A DNA stretch of 64,000 nt from UBA1422 sp041859095 (GCA_041859095.1 JBHEKY010000006.1:1-64000), one strand, 5' to 3'; positions 39,400 to 48,773 are shown, counted from the first letter of the stretch. The notes: a model not told the origin generated them from the sequence alone. Program-made: numbers and translations.

Positions 39400-40572
39400 A
39401 TGAATCACTTGCTGATTAAGCTTTTTATCAAAAATCATGAAGATATCGAAAACCCTGATGTCCGTTTGCGTTATGGCAAATTGGCAGGTGCTGTAGGCAT
39501 CGCCACCAATCTAGTTCTTTGCGTGGTAAAGGTCATCATCGGCCTAATTTCCGGAAGCATCGCCATCATCGCAGACGGTGTCAATAATTTGTCCGACACC
39601 TCCTCCTCGTTAATTACGCTAATCGGATTTCGCTTATCGTCCCAACCGGAAGATGAAGCCCATCCGTATGGCCACGCACGAATGGAATATCTGGCTGGCC
39701 TGATCGTCTCCGTATTGATTATCGTTGTCGGTGTTTTTCTCATGCAGTCCTCCATCGATAAAATTTTACATCCCGTAGACATCGTTGTGGATGTCGTAAC
39801 CTTGACTGTCCTTGCACTTTCAATGGTGATTAAGTTATGGCAGACTTTTTTCAATAAGAAAATAGGCAAAATTATCAATTCTGTCACATTGATGGCCACA
39901 GCTACAGATAGTCGTAATGATGTAATCACCACCGGCGTGATCCTGATCGGTGTCGCCATCGTAAGATTTTCCGGCATCCAGTTGGATGGTTGGTTGGGTT
40001 GCTTCGTTGCCTTATTTATTATTTGGTCCGGCATCCAATTGATTCGCCAAACGTCAAGCCCCCTGTTGGGCGAGGCACCGGATCAGCATCTCATTGACGA
40101 AATCGTTCGAATTACTCATTCCAACCCCAACGTTTTAGGCATTCATGATTTGGCTGTCCATAATTATGGCCCCGGTAAAATCTTCGCTTCCATTCATATC
40201 GAGGTGGATGCGGATGGCGATTTGATGCAAAGCCATGACATGGTGGATAATATCGAATTTGAAATACGTAGAGTCCTGAACATTCACTGCGTTGCACATA
40301 TGGATCCGGTTCGGCTCAATGATCCAATTGTATGTCAGGTCAAGGAGCCGATTCAACGGGTGATTGAAGCGCTAGATGACGTGACGGAAGTCCACGATCT
40401 TCGGGTGGTTCCCGGGCATACTCATACCAATATCATCTTTGATGCGGTACTTGCTCCAAAATGTAAATTTTCAGAACCGGAACTGCAACAGATTTTTGAA
40501 GATGCCATCCACCTTGTTAATCCAACGTATCATGTCTCCGTTGTATTTGACCGTGCGTACACACACCTATAA
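39400..40572 (+). CDS. Cation diffusion facilitator family transporter
   Basis: The 390-residue protein has the six-helix CDF domain (about 30-220; the metal site ADGVNNLSD near 60 and a second TDSRNDV near 165) and a long cytosolic C-terminal region with a dimerisation domain and an extra about 80 residues that may be a second such domain. Zn2+, Mn2+ or Fe2+ efflux is typical. ATG has GGGAG 4 nt upstream. It may be co-translated with the TSCPD gene. Confidence 0.88.
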   Translation: MNHLLIKLFIKNHEDIENPDVRLRYGKLAGAVGIATNLVLCVVKVIIGLISGSIAIIADGVNNLSDTSSSLITLIGFRLSSQPEDEAHPYGHARMEYLAGLIVSVLIIVVGVFLMQSSIDKILHPVDIVVDVVTLTVLALSMVIKLWQTFFNKKIGKIINSVTLMATATDSRNDVITTGVILIGVAIVRFSGIQLDGWLGCFVALFIIWSGIQLIRQTSSPLLGEAPDQHLIDEIVRITHSNPNVLGIHDLAVHNYGPGKIFASIHIEVDADGDLMQSHDMVDNIEFEIRRVLNIHCVAHMDPVRLNDPIVCQVKEPIQRVIEALDDVTEVHDLRVVPGHTHTNIIFDAVLAPKCKFSEPELQQIFEDAIHLVNPTYHVSVVFDRAYTHL

Positions 40573-40617
40573 AAATATCCATGGCTACGATGCGCTTCCC
40601 CTGCATAACTGTCAATA

Positions 40618-40644
40618 AAAACCCCCGCAAATTTTGCGGGGGTT
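40618..40644. terminator. Bidirectional terminator
   Basis: AAACCCCCGCAAA paired with TTTGCGGGGGTTT (13 bp) between the CDF gene and the convergent lipoprotein gene. Confidence 0.88.
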
Positions 40645-40671
40645 TCGTTTACCGTTCATGACAAATTTCAT

Positions 40672-41346
40672 TTACATGTTGAGGAAAAATTCGGTTTCGT
40701 CCACCAATTCATAGCCGGAAGGCATTTCCATCAATCCGTCGGGAATATCCTTGGTTAGTTCATTAATAACCATGGTGGATCCAACTCCGCCAGCTTTCAC
40801 TTCGATGGCGTAAAGGTTGTCACCCTTAAAGTAGTAGCGCACTACCGCATCTTCTGAACCAGTACCTATCTTGAACTCCTCATAGTCGTACGATTTGTCG
40901 TCAATACCTGCCAAGTCGCTGATTACGCCATTGCCGTCGTCGCCGAATTCAATACCGCTATAATCGAAAATGCCGTTATCCACCGGATCTGTGGTACCCT
41001 CGCCTTCAATCATCATATAAACCTTACTCTCGTCATTCATATAGTACATTTTGCCATCTAATGTCAGCATTCGGACTGGGAATCCGATTCCAGATACTTC
41101 GACACTACTGTCAGCCCCATCCACCGCCATTTTCATTGATGTTTCAATGCCGGCAACAAAGGCGGAACAATCCAGGTAGTAGGTGCCGGACTCCATGATT
41201 TCTACAAATTCTCCGGATTTATAATTATCAAATTTTCCACCTTCATCGGTTCCCGGTGTGTTGTCTTCGTCCTCGGCGCCCCCACCGCACGCTGTCAGGG
41301 TTGCCAGAAGCAATACCACCAACAGTATCCATAGTTTTTTCTTCAT
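40672..41346 (-). CDS. Hypothetical lipoprotein
   Basis: A signal peptide with a lipobox (LATLTAC, Cys at about residue 20) precedes an acidic linker and a beta-rich region of about 185 residues. The layout resembles LolA/LppX-type or DUF lipoproteins that bind lipids, but no family is clear by eye. ATG has GAGGAGG at 8 nt. It stands alone between a terminator and a divergent transporter. Confidence 0.75.
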   Translation of the reverse strand: MKKKLWILLVVLLLATLTACGGGAEDEDNTPGTDEGGKFDNYKSGEFVEIMESGTYYLDCSAFVAGIETSMKMAVDGADSSVEVSGIGFPVRMLTLDGKMYYMNDESKVYMMIEGEGTTDPVDNGIFDYSGIEFGDDGNGVISDLAGIDDKSYDYEEFKIGTGSEDAVVRYYFKGDNLYAIEVKAGGVGSTMVINELTKDIPDGLMEMPSGYELVDETEFFLNM

Positions 41347-41471
41347 CTTCTCATCCTCCTCTTGGACATATGGGTTAACATGCTAAAATTATACCACATT
41401 TTCTGCCTGTTTGTGCTATGCTATATTTAGAAAAACAGACCAACTCCTATGTATGCGAAAGGAACGGACTG

Positions 41472-42206
41472 ATGGAAAATTATATCAGTATACGGAACAT
41501 CAACAAGAGCTTTGGGAAAAAGCAGGTGCTTTTCAATGTTTCTTTGGATGTCCCAAAAGGCTGCATTTTTGGGTTACTCGGCCCTTCTGGTTGTGGAAAA
41601 ACTACCACTGTGCGGATTATGGCTGGCATTTTGGGGGCAGATTCGGGTGAAACATATATTTTAGACGAAAAAATGCCCAATCTAAAGCTTATGAGCAAAA
41701 TCGGTTACATGGCTCAGGCGGATGCCTTATATGGCATGCTCTCAGGCTATGAAAATCTTCAGTTTTTTGGAGAGGTCTATGGCATGAAGCGCAAAGAGTT
41801 GAAAGCCCGAATTGACTATGTCATGGGTCTGGTCAACCTGACTGACGACCTTCATAAGCCTGTCAACGCGTACTCAGGGGGTATGAAACGTCGCCTCTCC
41901 CTGGCCATTGCCCTGTTACCAAATCCGAAAGTCTTGATTCTGGATGAACCCACTGTCGGAATCGATCCCCTGCTTCGTCAAGATGTATGGGATGAATTGT
42001 ATGGTCTGGCTAGCAAAGGCGTCAGCCTGATTGTAACCACCCACGTCATGGACGAAGCCATCAAATGCCAACGGATTTCGATGATGCGGGATGGCAGACT
42101 CCTTGCTACCGGTACTCCGAAGGAAATTATGGCAAAAACCCATACCGCCGACCTCGAAGAGGCTTTTATCAAAATGGGACGGGAGGGAATCACATATGAG
42201 AATTAA
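41472..42206 (+). CDS. ABC transporter ATP-binding protein
   Basis: The 244-residue ATPase has Walker A GPSGCGKTT near residue 37, signature YSGGMKRRL near 137 and Walker B LILDEPTVGID near 160. It pairs with the ABC-2-type permease whose gene overlaps its end by 11 nt. ATG 41472 was chosen over an upstream ATG because the conserved fold begins there, with GGAACGG upstream. Drug or lipid export is typical of this class; substrate unknown. Confidence 0.9.
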   Translation: MENYISIRNINKSFGKKQVLFNVSLDVPKGCIFGLLGPSGCGKTTTVRIMAGILGADSGETYILDEKMPNLKLMSKIGYMAQADALYGMLSGYENLQFFGEVYGMKRKELKARIDYVMGLVNLTDDLHKPVNAYSGGMKRRLSLAIALLPNPKVLILDEPTVGIDPLLRQDVWDELYGLASKGVSLIVTTHVMDEAIKCQRISMMRDGRLLATGTPKEIMAKTHTADLEEAFIKMGREGITYEN

Positions 42207-43311
42207 AGCACTGGCCTTTCGGATTTTGAATCAAATCCGCCACGACAAACGAACGCTAGGGTTAATCTTGATTGCGCCACTTCTGATTTTGACCGTCATC
42301 TATTTTATATTTAACACTTCCGGCAGTACTTTTACGATTGGTGTCGTGGACGTTCCACAAACGGTTGTAGAACGTATTACCGACAACGAAGATCTAACCA
42401 TTACTGTCAATGAATATACCGCCGCGAAGGCAAGAGATGCAGTCAATGACGAAGACGCCATTGCAGTGTTGGACATGAGCGGAAAGACCCCGATAATCTA
42501 TCTGGATGCCAGCGATGCGGCAAGTGCCACTAAAATCACCGGTCTTTTGAAGAGCGTGGTCATGCTGGATAGCATCAGCACAATCCGAGATGCCTTGAAT
42601 AATTTGAAAGACATACTCCCTCCTGCACTGTTGGGCTCTGTCACATTACCGGAACTGCCGGATATTGAATCCGCCACCGATAGCTGGGAAGTGGATTATG
42701 TTTATGGAAGTGCCGACAGTACTTTTTTTGACAATTTCGGTGCGCCTATGGTTGGAATCATTGTGTTTTTTCTGACCTTCCTCATCGCTGGAATTAACTT
42801 TCTATCGGAGCGAACATCCGGAACCCTTGAGAAGCTGCTTTCCACGCCTATCAAGCGGGGAGAAATCATCGCCGGATACACCCTGGGATTTGGTCTCTTG
42901 GCTGTGGTCCAATCCTTGCTTGTCACCCTTTTTGTTGTCTATGTCCTGGGGATGCAAGTGGTGGGCAGCATCTGGCTTGTCATCTTAATTAATTTACTGA
43001 CAGCTGTCACGGCTCTAACTCTTGGCATCTTGCTTTCTACCCTGGCCAACAGTGAATTTCAGATGATCCAGTTTATTCCCATTGTCATACTTCCTCAGAT
43101 TTTCCTCTGCGGCTTGTTTGACCTTTCCGGCGGTTGGGTCATTGTTAGCTACTTTATGCCGCTGTACTATACAACCGATGCCCTGGCAGAAGTCATTCTA
43201 AGAGGACACGGCTTGGGATTTATTTATCTGGATCTGCTTGTTCTGTCTGGCCTTTCATTTATCTTTGTGATGGTGAACACTTTGATGCTCAAGCGGCATC
43301 GGGGGGTCTAA
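42196..43311 (+). CDS. ABC-2 type permease
   Basis: The 371-residue protein has one N-terminal helix (about 22-42), an extracytoplasmic domain of about 150 residues and then a bundle of about five helices (about 180-370), as in YhfK/YadH-like ABC-2 exporters. ATG 42196 has GGGAGG at 8 nt. TAA is immediately followed by the ATG of the next gene. Confidence 0.88.
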   Translation: MRIKALAFRILNQIRHDKRTLGLILIAPLLILTVIYFIFNTSGSTFTIGVVDVPQTVVERITDNEDLTITVNEYTAAKARDAVNDEDAIAVLDMSGKTPIIYLDASDAASATKITGLLKSVVMLDSISTIRDALNNLKDILPPALLGSVTLPELPDIESATDSWEVDYVYGSADSTFFDNFGAPMVGIIVFFLTFLIAGINFLSERTSGTLEKLLSTPIKRGEIIAGYTLGFGLLAVVQSLLVTLFVVYVLGMQVVGSIWLVILINLLTAVTALTLGILLSTLANSEFQMIQFIPIVILPQIFLCGLFDLSGGWVIVSYFMPLYYTTDALAEVILRGHGLGFIYLDLLVLSGLSFIFVMVNTLMLKRHRGV

Positions 43312-43548
43312 ATGCATTTTGTTTATATCATCAAGTGCAAAGACGGAACCCTATATACAGGGTGGACCACAGATGTGGATGCTAGACTCTATGCCCACAA
43401 CCAAGGTCTTGGCGCCAAATACACCAAAGGCCGTGGACCGGTTTCTCTCCTCTATACGGAGTCCTTCGAAACCAAACCCGACGCGCTCCGCCGGGAGATG
43501 GCCATCAAAAAACTTTCCCGAGCCGGGAAATTGAGCTTAATCCGCTAA
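43312..43548 (+). CDS. GIY-YIG domain protein (YhbQ/YazA-like)
   Basis: A 78-residue stand-alone GIY-YIG nuclease-fold domain: VYIIKCKDGTLYTGWT at the start and KYTKGRGP in the middle hold the Tyr and Arg residues of the active site. The family is thought to act on damaged DNA, but the role is not settled. It starts at the ATG touching the TAA of the permease gene. Confidence 0.88.
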   Translation: MHFVYIIKCKDGTLYTGWTTDVDARLYAHNQGLGAKYTKGRGPVSLLYTESFETKPDALRREMAIKKLSRAGKLSLIR

Positions 43549-43552
43549 AATC

Positions 43553-43587
43553 AAAAGCATCGTTTCCTATGAAACGATGCTTTTTTT
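43553..43587. terminator. Terminator between convergent genes
   Basis: AAAAGCATCGTTT paired with AAACGATGCTTTT (13 bp) followed by a T-run on the plus strand, and A-rich on the other side, so it may also serve the ornithine operon end. Confidence 0.88.
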
Positions 43588-43611
43588 ATGGATATGGCAA
43601 AATGGAAATGC

Positions 43612-44697
43612 TTACTTGTAGACCTTCTCCACATAGGAGCTGGTCATGGACTTCAGCATGGAACCGTATCCAACTTTAAAAGTCAGTACGTCTCCAACCT
43701 TGTATTTATGAGTAGCATCGGTCAAGTCCAACAGCAAATGGTCAGAGCTTCCTCCAAGCACTCGAATTTGTAAATCCAGTGGCATCAAGCTATCCACATC
43801 GATATCTTGCTTTCCAATGGCCAGAATAGCTCGTTTCATTATCCCACGGTCCTCATAAGTTGGCCGATGACCAAATGCATCCAAGCCGACTTCCCCAATG
43901 GGAAGAGATGGTTTTTGCTTCAATTCGATGATCTGCGCTTCCAGCAATAAAGCATCATCCGTTGTGCCGGGCAGTTTGGTGCCATATGCTGTGTCATTGC
44001 CCAGCAGAAAGGATTCGCCAAGCCGAAGGTTATTGATTCGCTTCGGTAGTTCGCACTTGTCTATCAAGTAGATTGAGCTGGAATTGCCGCCGGAAATCAT
44101 GTCCAGTTTGATACCCAGTTTTCCTTCAATCCGATCCGCCCAGTTGCACAGTTGGGAAAGGTTGTCTTCCTTGGGGATAATCGCGCCATAGCAAGTCAGG
44201 TTTACAGCCAATCCGTGGAGGGTGATGTTTTTCATGGCCAGGGTTTTTCGCACCGTAGAAAATATCTCGTCGGAGTTCTCGGTGAAGATGCCCTCTCTCA
44301 AATCGCCCAGGTCAATCATTAGAACCACCTTGTGGTTGATTCCCTGCTTACCGGCCTCTTCATCGAGTAGCTGTATCGTGGAAAGTTCAGAGTTGAAACT
44401 AATATCCACATATCGGATGATCTCTTTGATTTCGCAAGCCTGTGGCAGGCGAATTAACACGGTTTTCTTGCCGTTGGCCCTGGCATACTCAGCATAGGTC
44501 ATGATGTTTTTCATCCTGGAATCGGCCAGGTAATCCACTTTTGGGTGTTTTGCAACCATCTCGATAACGTTACGATCTGCGCAGACTCCTTTTGTGACAA
44601 TCATCAGGGAACAGTTGCCTCGGTCTTTGGTGATGGCTGCAACGCCGTCCAGATTGTGCTTCAGTTTTTTGATGTCTATGGTCAATTTTGGATACAT
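43612..44697 (-). CDS. orr: Ornithine racemase
   Basis: Orr converts L-ornithine to D-ornithine, the substrate of ornithine aminomutase. The 361-residue protein is an alanine-racemase-fold PLP enzyme with the lysine in IVTKGVC near residue 36 and the phosphate-binding GGNSSS near 200. ATG has AAGGAGA at 6 nt. It is the last gene of the ornithine operon, 10 nt after the GlmL-like gene. Confidence 0.93.
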   Translation of the reverse strand: MYPKLTIDIKKLKHNLDGVAAITKDRGNCSLMIVTKGVCADRNVIEMVAKHPKVDYLADSRMKNIMTYAEYARANGKKTVLIRLPQACEIKEIIRYVDISFNSELSTIQLLDEEAGKQGINHKVVLMIDLGDLREGIFTENSDEIFSTVRKTLAMKNITLHGLAVNLTCYGAIIPKEDNLSQLCNWADRIEGKLGIKLDMISGGNSSSIYLIDKCELPKRINNLRLGESFLLGNDTAYGTKLPGTTDDALLLEAQIIELKQKPSLPIGEVGLDAFGHRPTYEDRGIMKRAILAIGKQDIDVDSLMPLDLQIRVLGGSSDHLLLDLTDATHKYKVGDVLTFKVGYGSMLKSMTSSYVEKVYK

Positions 44698-44707
44698 GGG
44701 TCTCTCC

Positions 44708-46096
44708 TTAGTCTTCTTCTTTTTTAGGTGGAAACGGGTGTTTTAGGCTTTGAGCCAGCAATTCGGCCGCGGCTTCCGGATATTTCCTGGAAAGGACTCC
44801 CAGGGAGGCCATGATGTAGTCGTTGTCCACAAGGATTTCTGCTGCCTGGCTGGGAAATAAAAGCATACCGGTATCGTTGTGCTTTGCAATCCGCTTGATG
44901 ATTTCCACTCGATGGGGCAACCGAGTCAACGCACCACCGGTTCCTACAATGAAGTTCACCTGGGTCAGGTCTTTGCCTTCAGCAAGAGTTTGCCTTCCGG
45001 AAGGGCCATAGATGTATCTGATGGTGCCCGCGTGCCGCTCTACGGCCTTTAAGGTCGCTTCTTTGGCTAATCGTTCTACCAATTTGATTTCGTCAGCATT
45101 CTTGGGAATCGCAGTATAACTCTCCAGGGTTTTATCTACATCAATGTCGGCAAGGTCTTTTCGGAATTTCTCTTCGCCGATGGATTCGATGACTTTCATT
45201 CGGTTGACAAAAAGACCCAAGTCTCCTTCCACTGTCCGTTTGGCTTTAGGTTCGGGACTGATGAGAAGTTTGGCGATGGTTTCCGAATCGTCGGTCACAG
45301 AGTGGACATCCGTGGTAGCCCCTCCCACATCTAAAACCATCAGATTTCCCAAATACTGATACATCAGCTTGGTGCATTCCATCACAGCACCGGGAGTAGG
45401 AATAATCGGCCCATTGACCATATCCCGCACATGCTCCATGCCGGGAGCATGGATAATATGTTCTTCAAACGCTTCCTGAATCACCTTGCGGCAAGGCTCC
45501 ACGTTAAGCTGATCGATCTTGGGATAGACGTTTTCTACCACATAGAGTTTCGTGCCGGTATTTTCAAAAATTAGCCTGATTTCCTCTTGGTTTTCAATGT
45601 TACCGGCGTAGATCACCGGAATGTTCAGGTTCATGCTACGGATCATCTCCGCATTGTCAAGGGCAGTGTCCCGCTCGCCGAAGTCAACCCCGCCTGCAAT
45701 TAAAATCAGATTTGGCTTTACCTCTTCTATTTTTTTTAGGTCGGTCCGTCGTAATTTTCCTGCGGTGATGTAGTGGATGATTCCCCCGGCACCTAGCGCT
45801 GCTTCTTTGGCGGCACGGGCAGTCATGTCATAAACCAATCCATGGACGGTCATCTTTAGGCCGCCTGCAGCCGAGGAGGTTGCCAGCATTTCATCATAGG
45901 TCAACTCCGAAATGCCCTTGTTTTTACATAAATCATCGATGGCTCCTTGCAGTCCCACGCGGACGTCTCCCTCCAAAACGGAAGTTGGCGCTTGGCCCTG
46001 ACCCCAAAAGATAGGCTGGCCGGATGCAAGATTATGAAAGCCATTGACCACAGTGGTGGTGGATCCGATTTCGGCCACCAGAACATCAATATTCAT
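44708..46096 (-). CDS. GlmL/MutL-like ASKHA protein of the ornithine operon
   Basis: The 462-residue ATPase-like protein (EIGSTTTVV near the N-terminus; LVLDVGGATTDVHS-type motif near 250) belongs to the MutL/GlmL group encoded next to adenosylcobalamin-dependent mutases such as glutamate mutase. It probably repairs or activates OraSE by exchanging damaged B12. ATG 46096 has TTGGAG at 7 nt. A strong hairpin separates it from oraE. Confidence 0.88.
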   Translation of the reverse strand: MNIDVLVAEIGSTTTVVNGFHNLASGQPIFWGQGQAPTSVLEGDVRVGLQGAIDDLCKNKGISELTYDEMLATSSAAGGLKMTVHGLVYDMTARAAKEAALGAGGIIHYITAGKLRRTDLKKIEEVKPNLILIAGGVDFGERDTALDNAEMIRSMNLNIPVIYAGNIENQEEIRLIFENTGTKLYVVENVYPKIDQLNVEPCRKVIQEAFEEHIIHAPGMEHVRDMVNGPIIPTPGAVMECTKLMYQYLGNLMVLDVGGATTDVHSVTDDSETIAKLLISPEPKAKRTVEGDLGLFVNRMKVIESIGEEKFRKDLADIDVDKTLESYTAIPKNADEIKLVERLAKEATLKAVERHAGTIRYIYGPSGRQTLAEGKDLTQVNFIVGTGGALTRLPHRVEIIKRIAKHNDTGMLLFPSQAAEILVDNDYIMASLGVLSRKYPEAAAELLAQSLKHPFPPKKEED

Positions 46097-46119
46097 CGTT
46101 TTCTCCAAACGGTTTTGTG

Positions 46120-46149
46120 AAAAGCAGGACGGGCTACGCCCGCCCTGCT
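46120..46149 (-). terminator. Terminator-like hairpin between oraE and the GlmL-like gene
   Basis: On the minus strand AGCAGGGCGGGC and GCCCGTCCTGCT form a 12-position stem (one G-U) with a 3-nt loop, followed by TTTTC. It lies inside the ornithine operon and probably lowers expression of the downstream genes or protects the 3' end of the oraE message. Confidence 0.65.
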
Positions 46150-46193
46150 GCTCAAAGTTTCAAGTAGTACTTATTTCGTGTCGCGCTACAAGC

Positions 46194-48407
46194 TTATTTT
46201 TTATCTGCGACTCTTCGTCGACGACGTTCCTCAACAAGGAAGGATGCCACGTCAATGCCGTGGGAGTTTCGGCCAAAGGCGGCGTCGATGCCGGTCTTCA
46301 TGCCTTCTTCCGGTATGACCTGGGTCCCGCCTGCAGCGATGATAACGCTGTCACGGATGCCCTTTTCCACAGCCAATTCATGAATTCGTTTCATGTTCTT
46401 GTAGTGGATGTTGTCATGGGAAATAATGGTGGAAGCCAAGATAACTTCAGCCTTCAGTTCCACTGCAGCATCAACCAGTTTTTCAACCGGAACGGAAGTG
46501 CCTAGATAATGAACTTCAATGCCGAACTTCTCAATGCCACCATGCTTGATGTCGATGATTTCCCGCAAACCTACAGAATGCTCATCCATTCCAACGGTTC
46601 CACAAACCAGACGTAGTGGATGTTCTTCAATGTCGGCTCTGATTTCGGCTTCCGTCAGATACGTGGGTTCCGGTGGAATCACCAGGCTGGCCACGTCGAT
46701 GTCAAAGGTGACTTTACCCTTTAACTCGATTCGGGTGCCTTCGGCTTCCTGAAGGACTTCTCTGGAAATGACAGAGGGCTCTGCCAAGCCCATTTTTTTG
46801 GCTACTTCAACGGCAACCGCTTCCGCCGTCCGTTTGTTGGTGGGAATCATCATGGTCATCATAACGATGCCGTCGCCCTGCCATTCCATCTCTGGAATCA
46901 TCATGTCGGTATGTCGATAACGCTCGGTTTCGGCCATTCTGATGTTCACGTTGTCGGTATCATCCAACTCGTCGATGTAGACAATCTTGCTTCTGTCTTC
47001 GAAGGTACATCCTCCGATCAGCGCGGAAGGGTCTTCCGGGTTGCCGCCGTACTGGGCAACATTGTTGTATCCAAAGTGAGCCGTGACCGGTGCCATATAA
47101 TCTTCGTCCCGTTCAAAGACAAATCCGTAACCGATTCCGCCGTCGATTTTACGGGCGATACCATCTCCGTGACGTTCAGGATATTCTGCGGAATCCACAA
47201 AGAATCCTTCTTCTACGGCTTTGAAATAACCGCCGACTTCCAGAACTTCTTCCATGAACAGGCAAGCCTTTTCTTTAATCTCACGGGCTTTCTCGCGAAG
47301 GGGTCCATCTTTTTTCAACTCGACCATATCCATCAAGCCATCTAAACCAATTAAGGTCTGTTTTGCAGTATCGCAAGCTTCTACATTATAGATGTGCCAG
47401 GGCACATTACGACCTTCGTCAGGGGTGATGGTGGATTGAATGTCAGCGCTAGTCAGCTTAGAAACCAACATATTCAGTACGTGCGTTACCGTGGCTTCCC
47501 GGGCTGATGAATCGATATATTTGGTGTTCATCTGGGCTCTCATCCGATACTTGTCACAGAATTCCCGGAGGGCCACCGCATAAGGCAGATCCATAAACAC
47601 GCAAGGTGCCGGAGTGGCTGTGGGTGGAACAGTAGAAAGACAGATGTTCTTGGGGTCAATGCCGGCCATCTCGGAAAATTTGGAGTTGATGGCATGCTGA
47701 ACAATCAGTTCGGGCATGACTTTCCAGGCTTCCCGTGCGGTAGCATTGGCGTTATGAGCGCCATCAATCTGGGCAATGTCGGCCCACGCCAGTATTTTTT
47801 TGGATTCGCAAGCATCGACAAAAGATCGGACACAGTTGATGTTTCTGTAAAGAACATTGTACTGTGGATCCTGATGAGCGCCATTGACGCCTTCCTCTGC
47901 AAACATCACTGCGATATCCGGTCCGGCTACACCCGAGACATAGGAATGGTAGTTGATAGGGCGGCCCACTTCATCTTCAATGGCGTCCAGGGCTTTTCTT
48001 TGTGCCCGGACTTGCTTTCTGGAAATGGGTACACCGCCAATACCTTGAGGTGTTCCTTCCACCAGGCTGTCCATGTGGGACTGACCGGCGGTCCGAATAA
48101 CCATGATATGGTCTGCGCCGTGCCATGCGGCCATTCTCATACGACGGATATCATCCTCAAAACGTCCCGAAGCGATTTCGGTTGTAATTACTGGGGCGGG
48201 CTGAGGATCGATGTTGTCAAAATACTTCGCCGGCGGCAGAGGCACGCCGTTGGTCAAAGGTTCTGTGGCATCCCTGTATTCAAAGGGACCCATTTTAAGA
48301 CCCGGAGCCGGCTTACGCCAGGTCCAGCCTGTTCTTCTGGGCTTATATTTGTCCAGGTCCTGGAGGATTTGTTCGATATCCAGTTTCTCGTTATGGTCTA
48401 ACTTCAT
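46194..48407 (-). CDS. oraE: D-ornithine 4,5-aminomutase E (large) subunit
   Basis: OraE is the adenosylcobalamin- and PLP-binding subunit of ornithine aminomutase (D-ornithine to 2,4-diaminopentanoate). The 737 residues hold a TIM-barrel and a C-terminal Rossmann B12 domain. The DxHxxG motif is D608-E-H610-S-V-G613, giving the axial His. Lys621 lies 11 residues later, matching from memory the spacing of His618 and PLP-Lys629 in the Clostridium sticklandii enzyme. ATG has AAGGAGG at 5 nt. The 12 nt between the oraS TAG and this ATG are in frame. Confidence 0.95.
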   Translation of the reverse strand: MKLDHNEKLDIEQILQDLDKYKPRRTGWTWRKPAPGLKMGPFEYRDATEPLTNGVPLPPAKYFDNIDPQPAPVITTEIASGRFEDDIRRMRMAAWHGADHIMVIRTAGQSHMDSLVEGTPQGIGGVPISRKQVRAQRKALDAIEDEVGRPINYHSYVSGVAGPDIAVMFAEEGVNGAHQDPQYNVLYRNINCVRSFVDACESKKILAWADIAQIDGAHNANATAREAWKVMPELIVQHAINSKFSEMAGIDPKNICLSTVPPTATPAPCVFMDLPYAVALREFCDKYRMRAQMNTKYIDSSAREATVTHVLNMLVSKLTSADIQSTITPDEGRNVPWHIYNVEACDTAKQTLIGLDGLMDMVELKKDGPLREKAREIKEKACLFMEEVLEVGGYFKAVEEGFFVDSAEYPERHGDGIARKIDGGIGYGFVFERDEDYMAPVTAHFGYNNVAQYGGNPEDPSALIGGCTFEDRSKIVYIDELDDTDNVNIRMAETERYRHTDMMIPEMEWQGDGIVMMTMMIPTNKRTAEAVAVEVAKKMGLAEPSVISREVLQEAEGTRIELKGKVTFDIDVASLVIPPEPTYLTEAEIRADIEEHPLRLVCGTVGMDEHSVGLREIIDIKHGGIEKFGIEVHYLGTSVPVEKLVDAAVELKAEVILASTIISHDNIHYKNMKRIHELAVEKGIRDSVIIAAGGTQVIPEEGMKTGIDAAFGRNSHGIDVASFLVEERRRRRVADKK

Positions 48408-48419
48408 GCTGTCCTCCTT

Positions 48420-48773
48420 CTACCGAAACTGGGCGACAGCTTCATCCCAAGCGTCTCCCTTTGCGAGCATCTCACCGGCTTCTTTGATGGAAATGCTTTT
48501 GGCCTTGGCCAGTTTGTAAACCACGTTGCCTGCACCTTTGCCCATCAGACCGCGGTCCATACAACCTTCTACGATGGGTTTGGTATCCAGAGAGGATATG
48601 CCCATGCGCAGCAATACCGAACGCTCTACCGATGGGGTGGTGTTTTTTCTCCCCAGTTCCAGCATGGGAGAAACCACTTGAGTGGTCAATTCCCAGAACC
48701 GGTCATACAGCTCTTTATCGGAGAGTCCTGCAATATGTTTTCTGCGTTCTGCAAAATCGTCTTGTCTTTTCAT
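48420..48773 (-). CDS. oraS: D-ornithine 4,5-aminomutase S (small) subunit
   Basis: The 117-residue OraS partners OraE in the aminomutase. The sequence (DDFAERRKHIAGLSD, ELTTQVVSPMLELGRKNTTPSVERSVLLRMG) is typical of the subunit. Its ATG overlaps the TGA of ortB (ATGA). It ends in TAG, followed in-frame by four codons and the oraE ATG. Confidence 0.95.
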   Translation of the reverse strand: MKRQDDFAERRKHIAGLSDKELYDRFWELTTQVVSPMLELGRKNTTPSVERSVLLRMGISSLDTKPIVEGCMDRGLMGKGAGNVVYKLAKAKSISIKEAGEMLAKGDAWDEAVAQFR

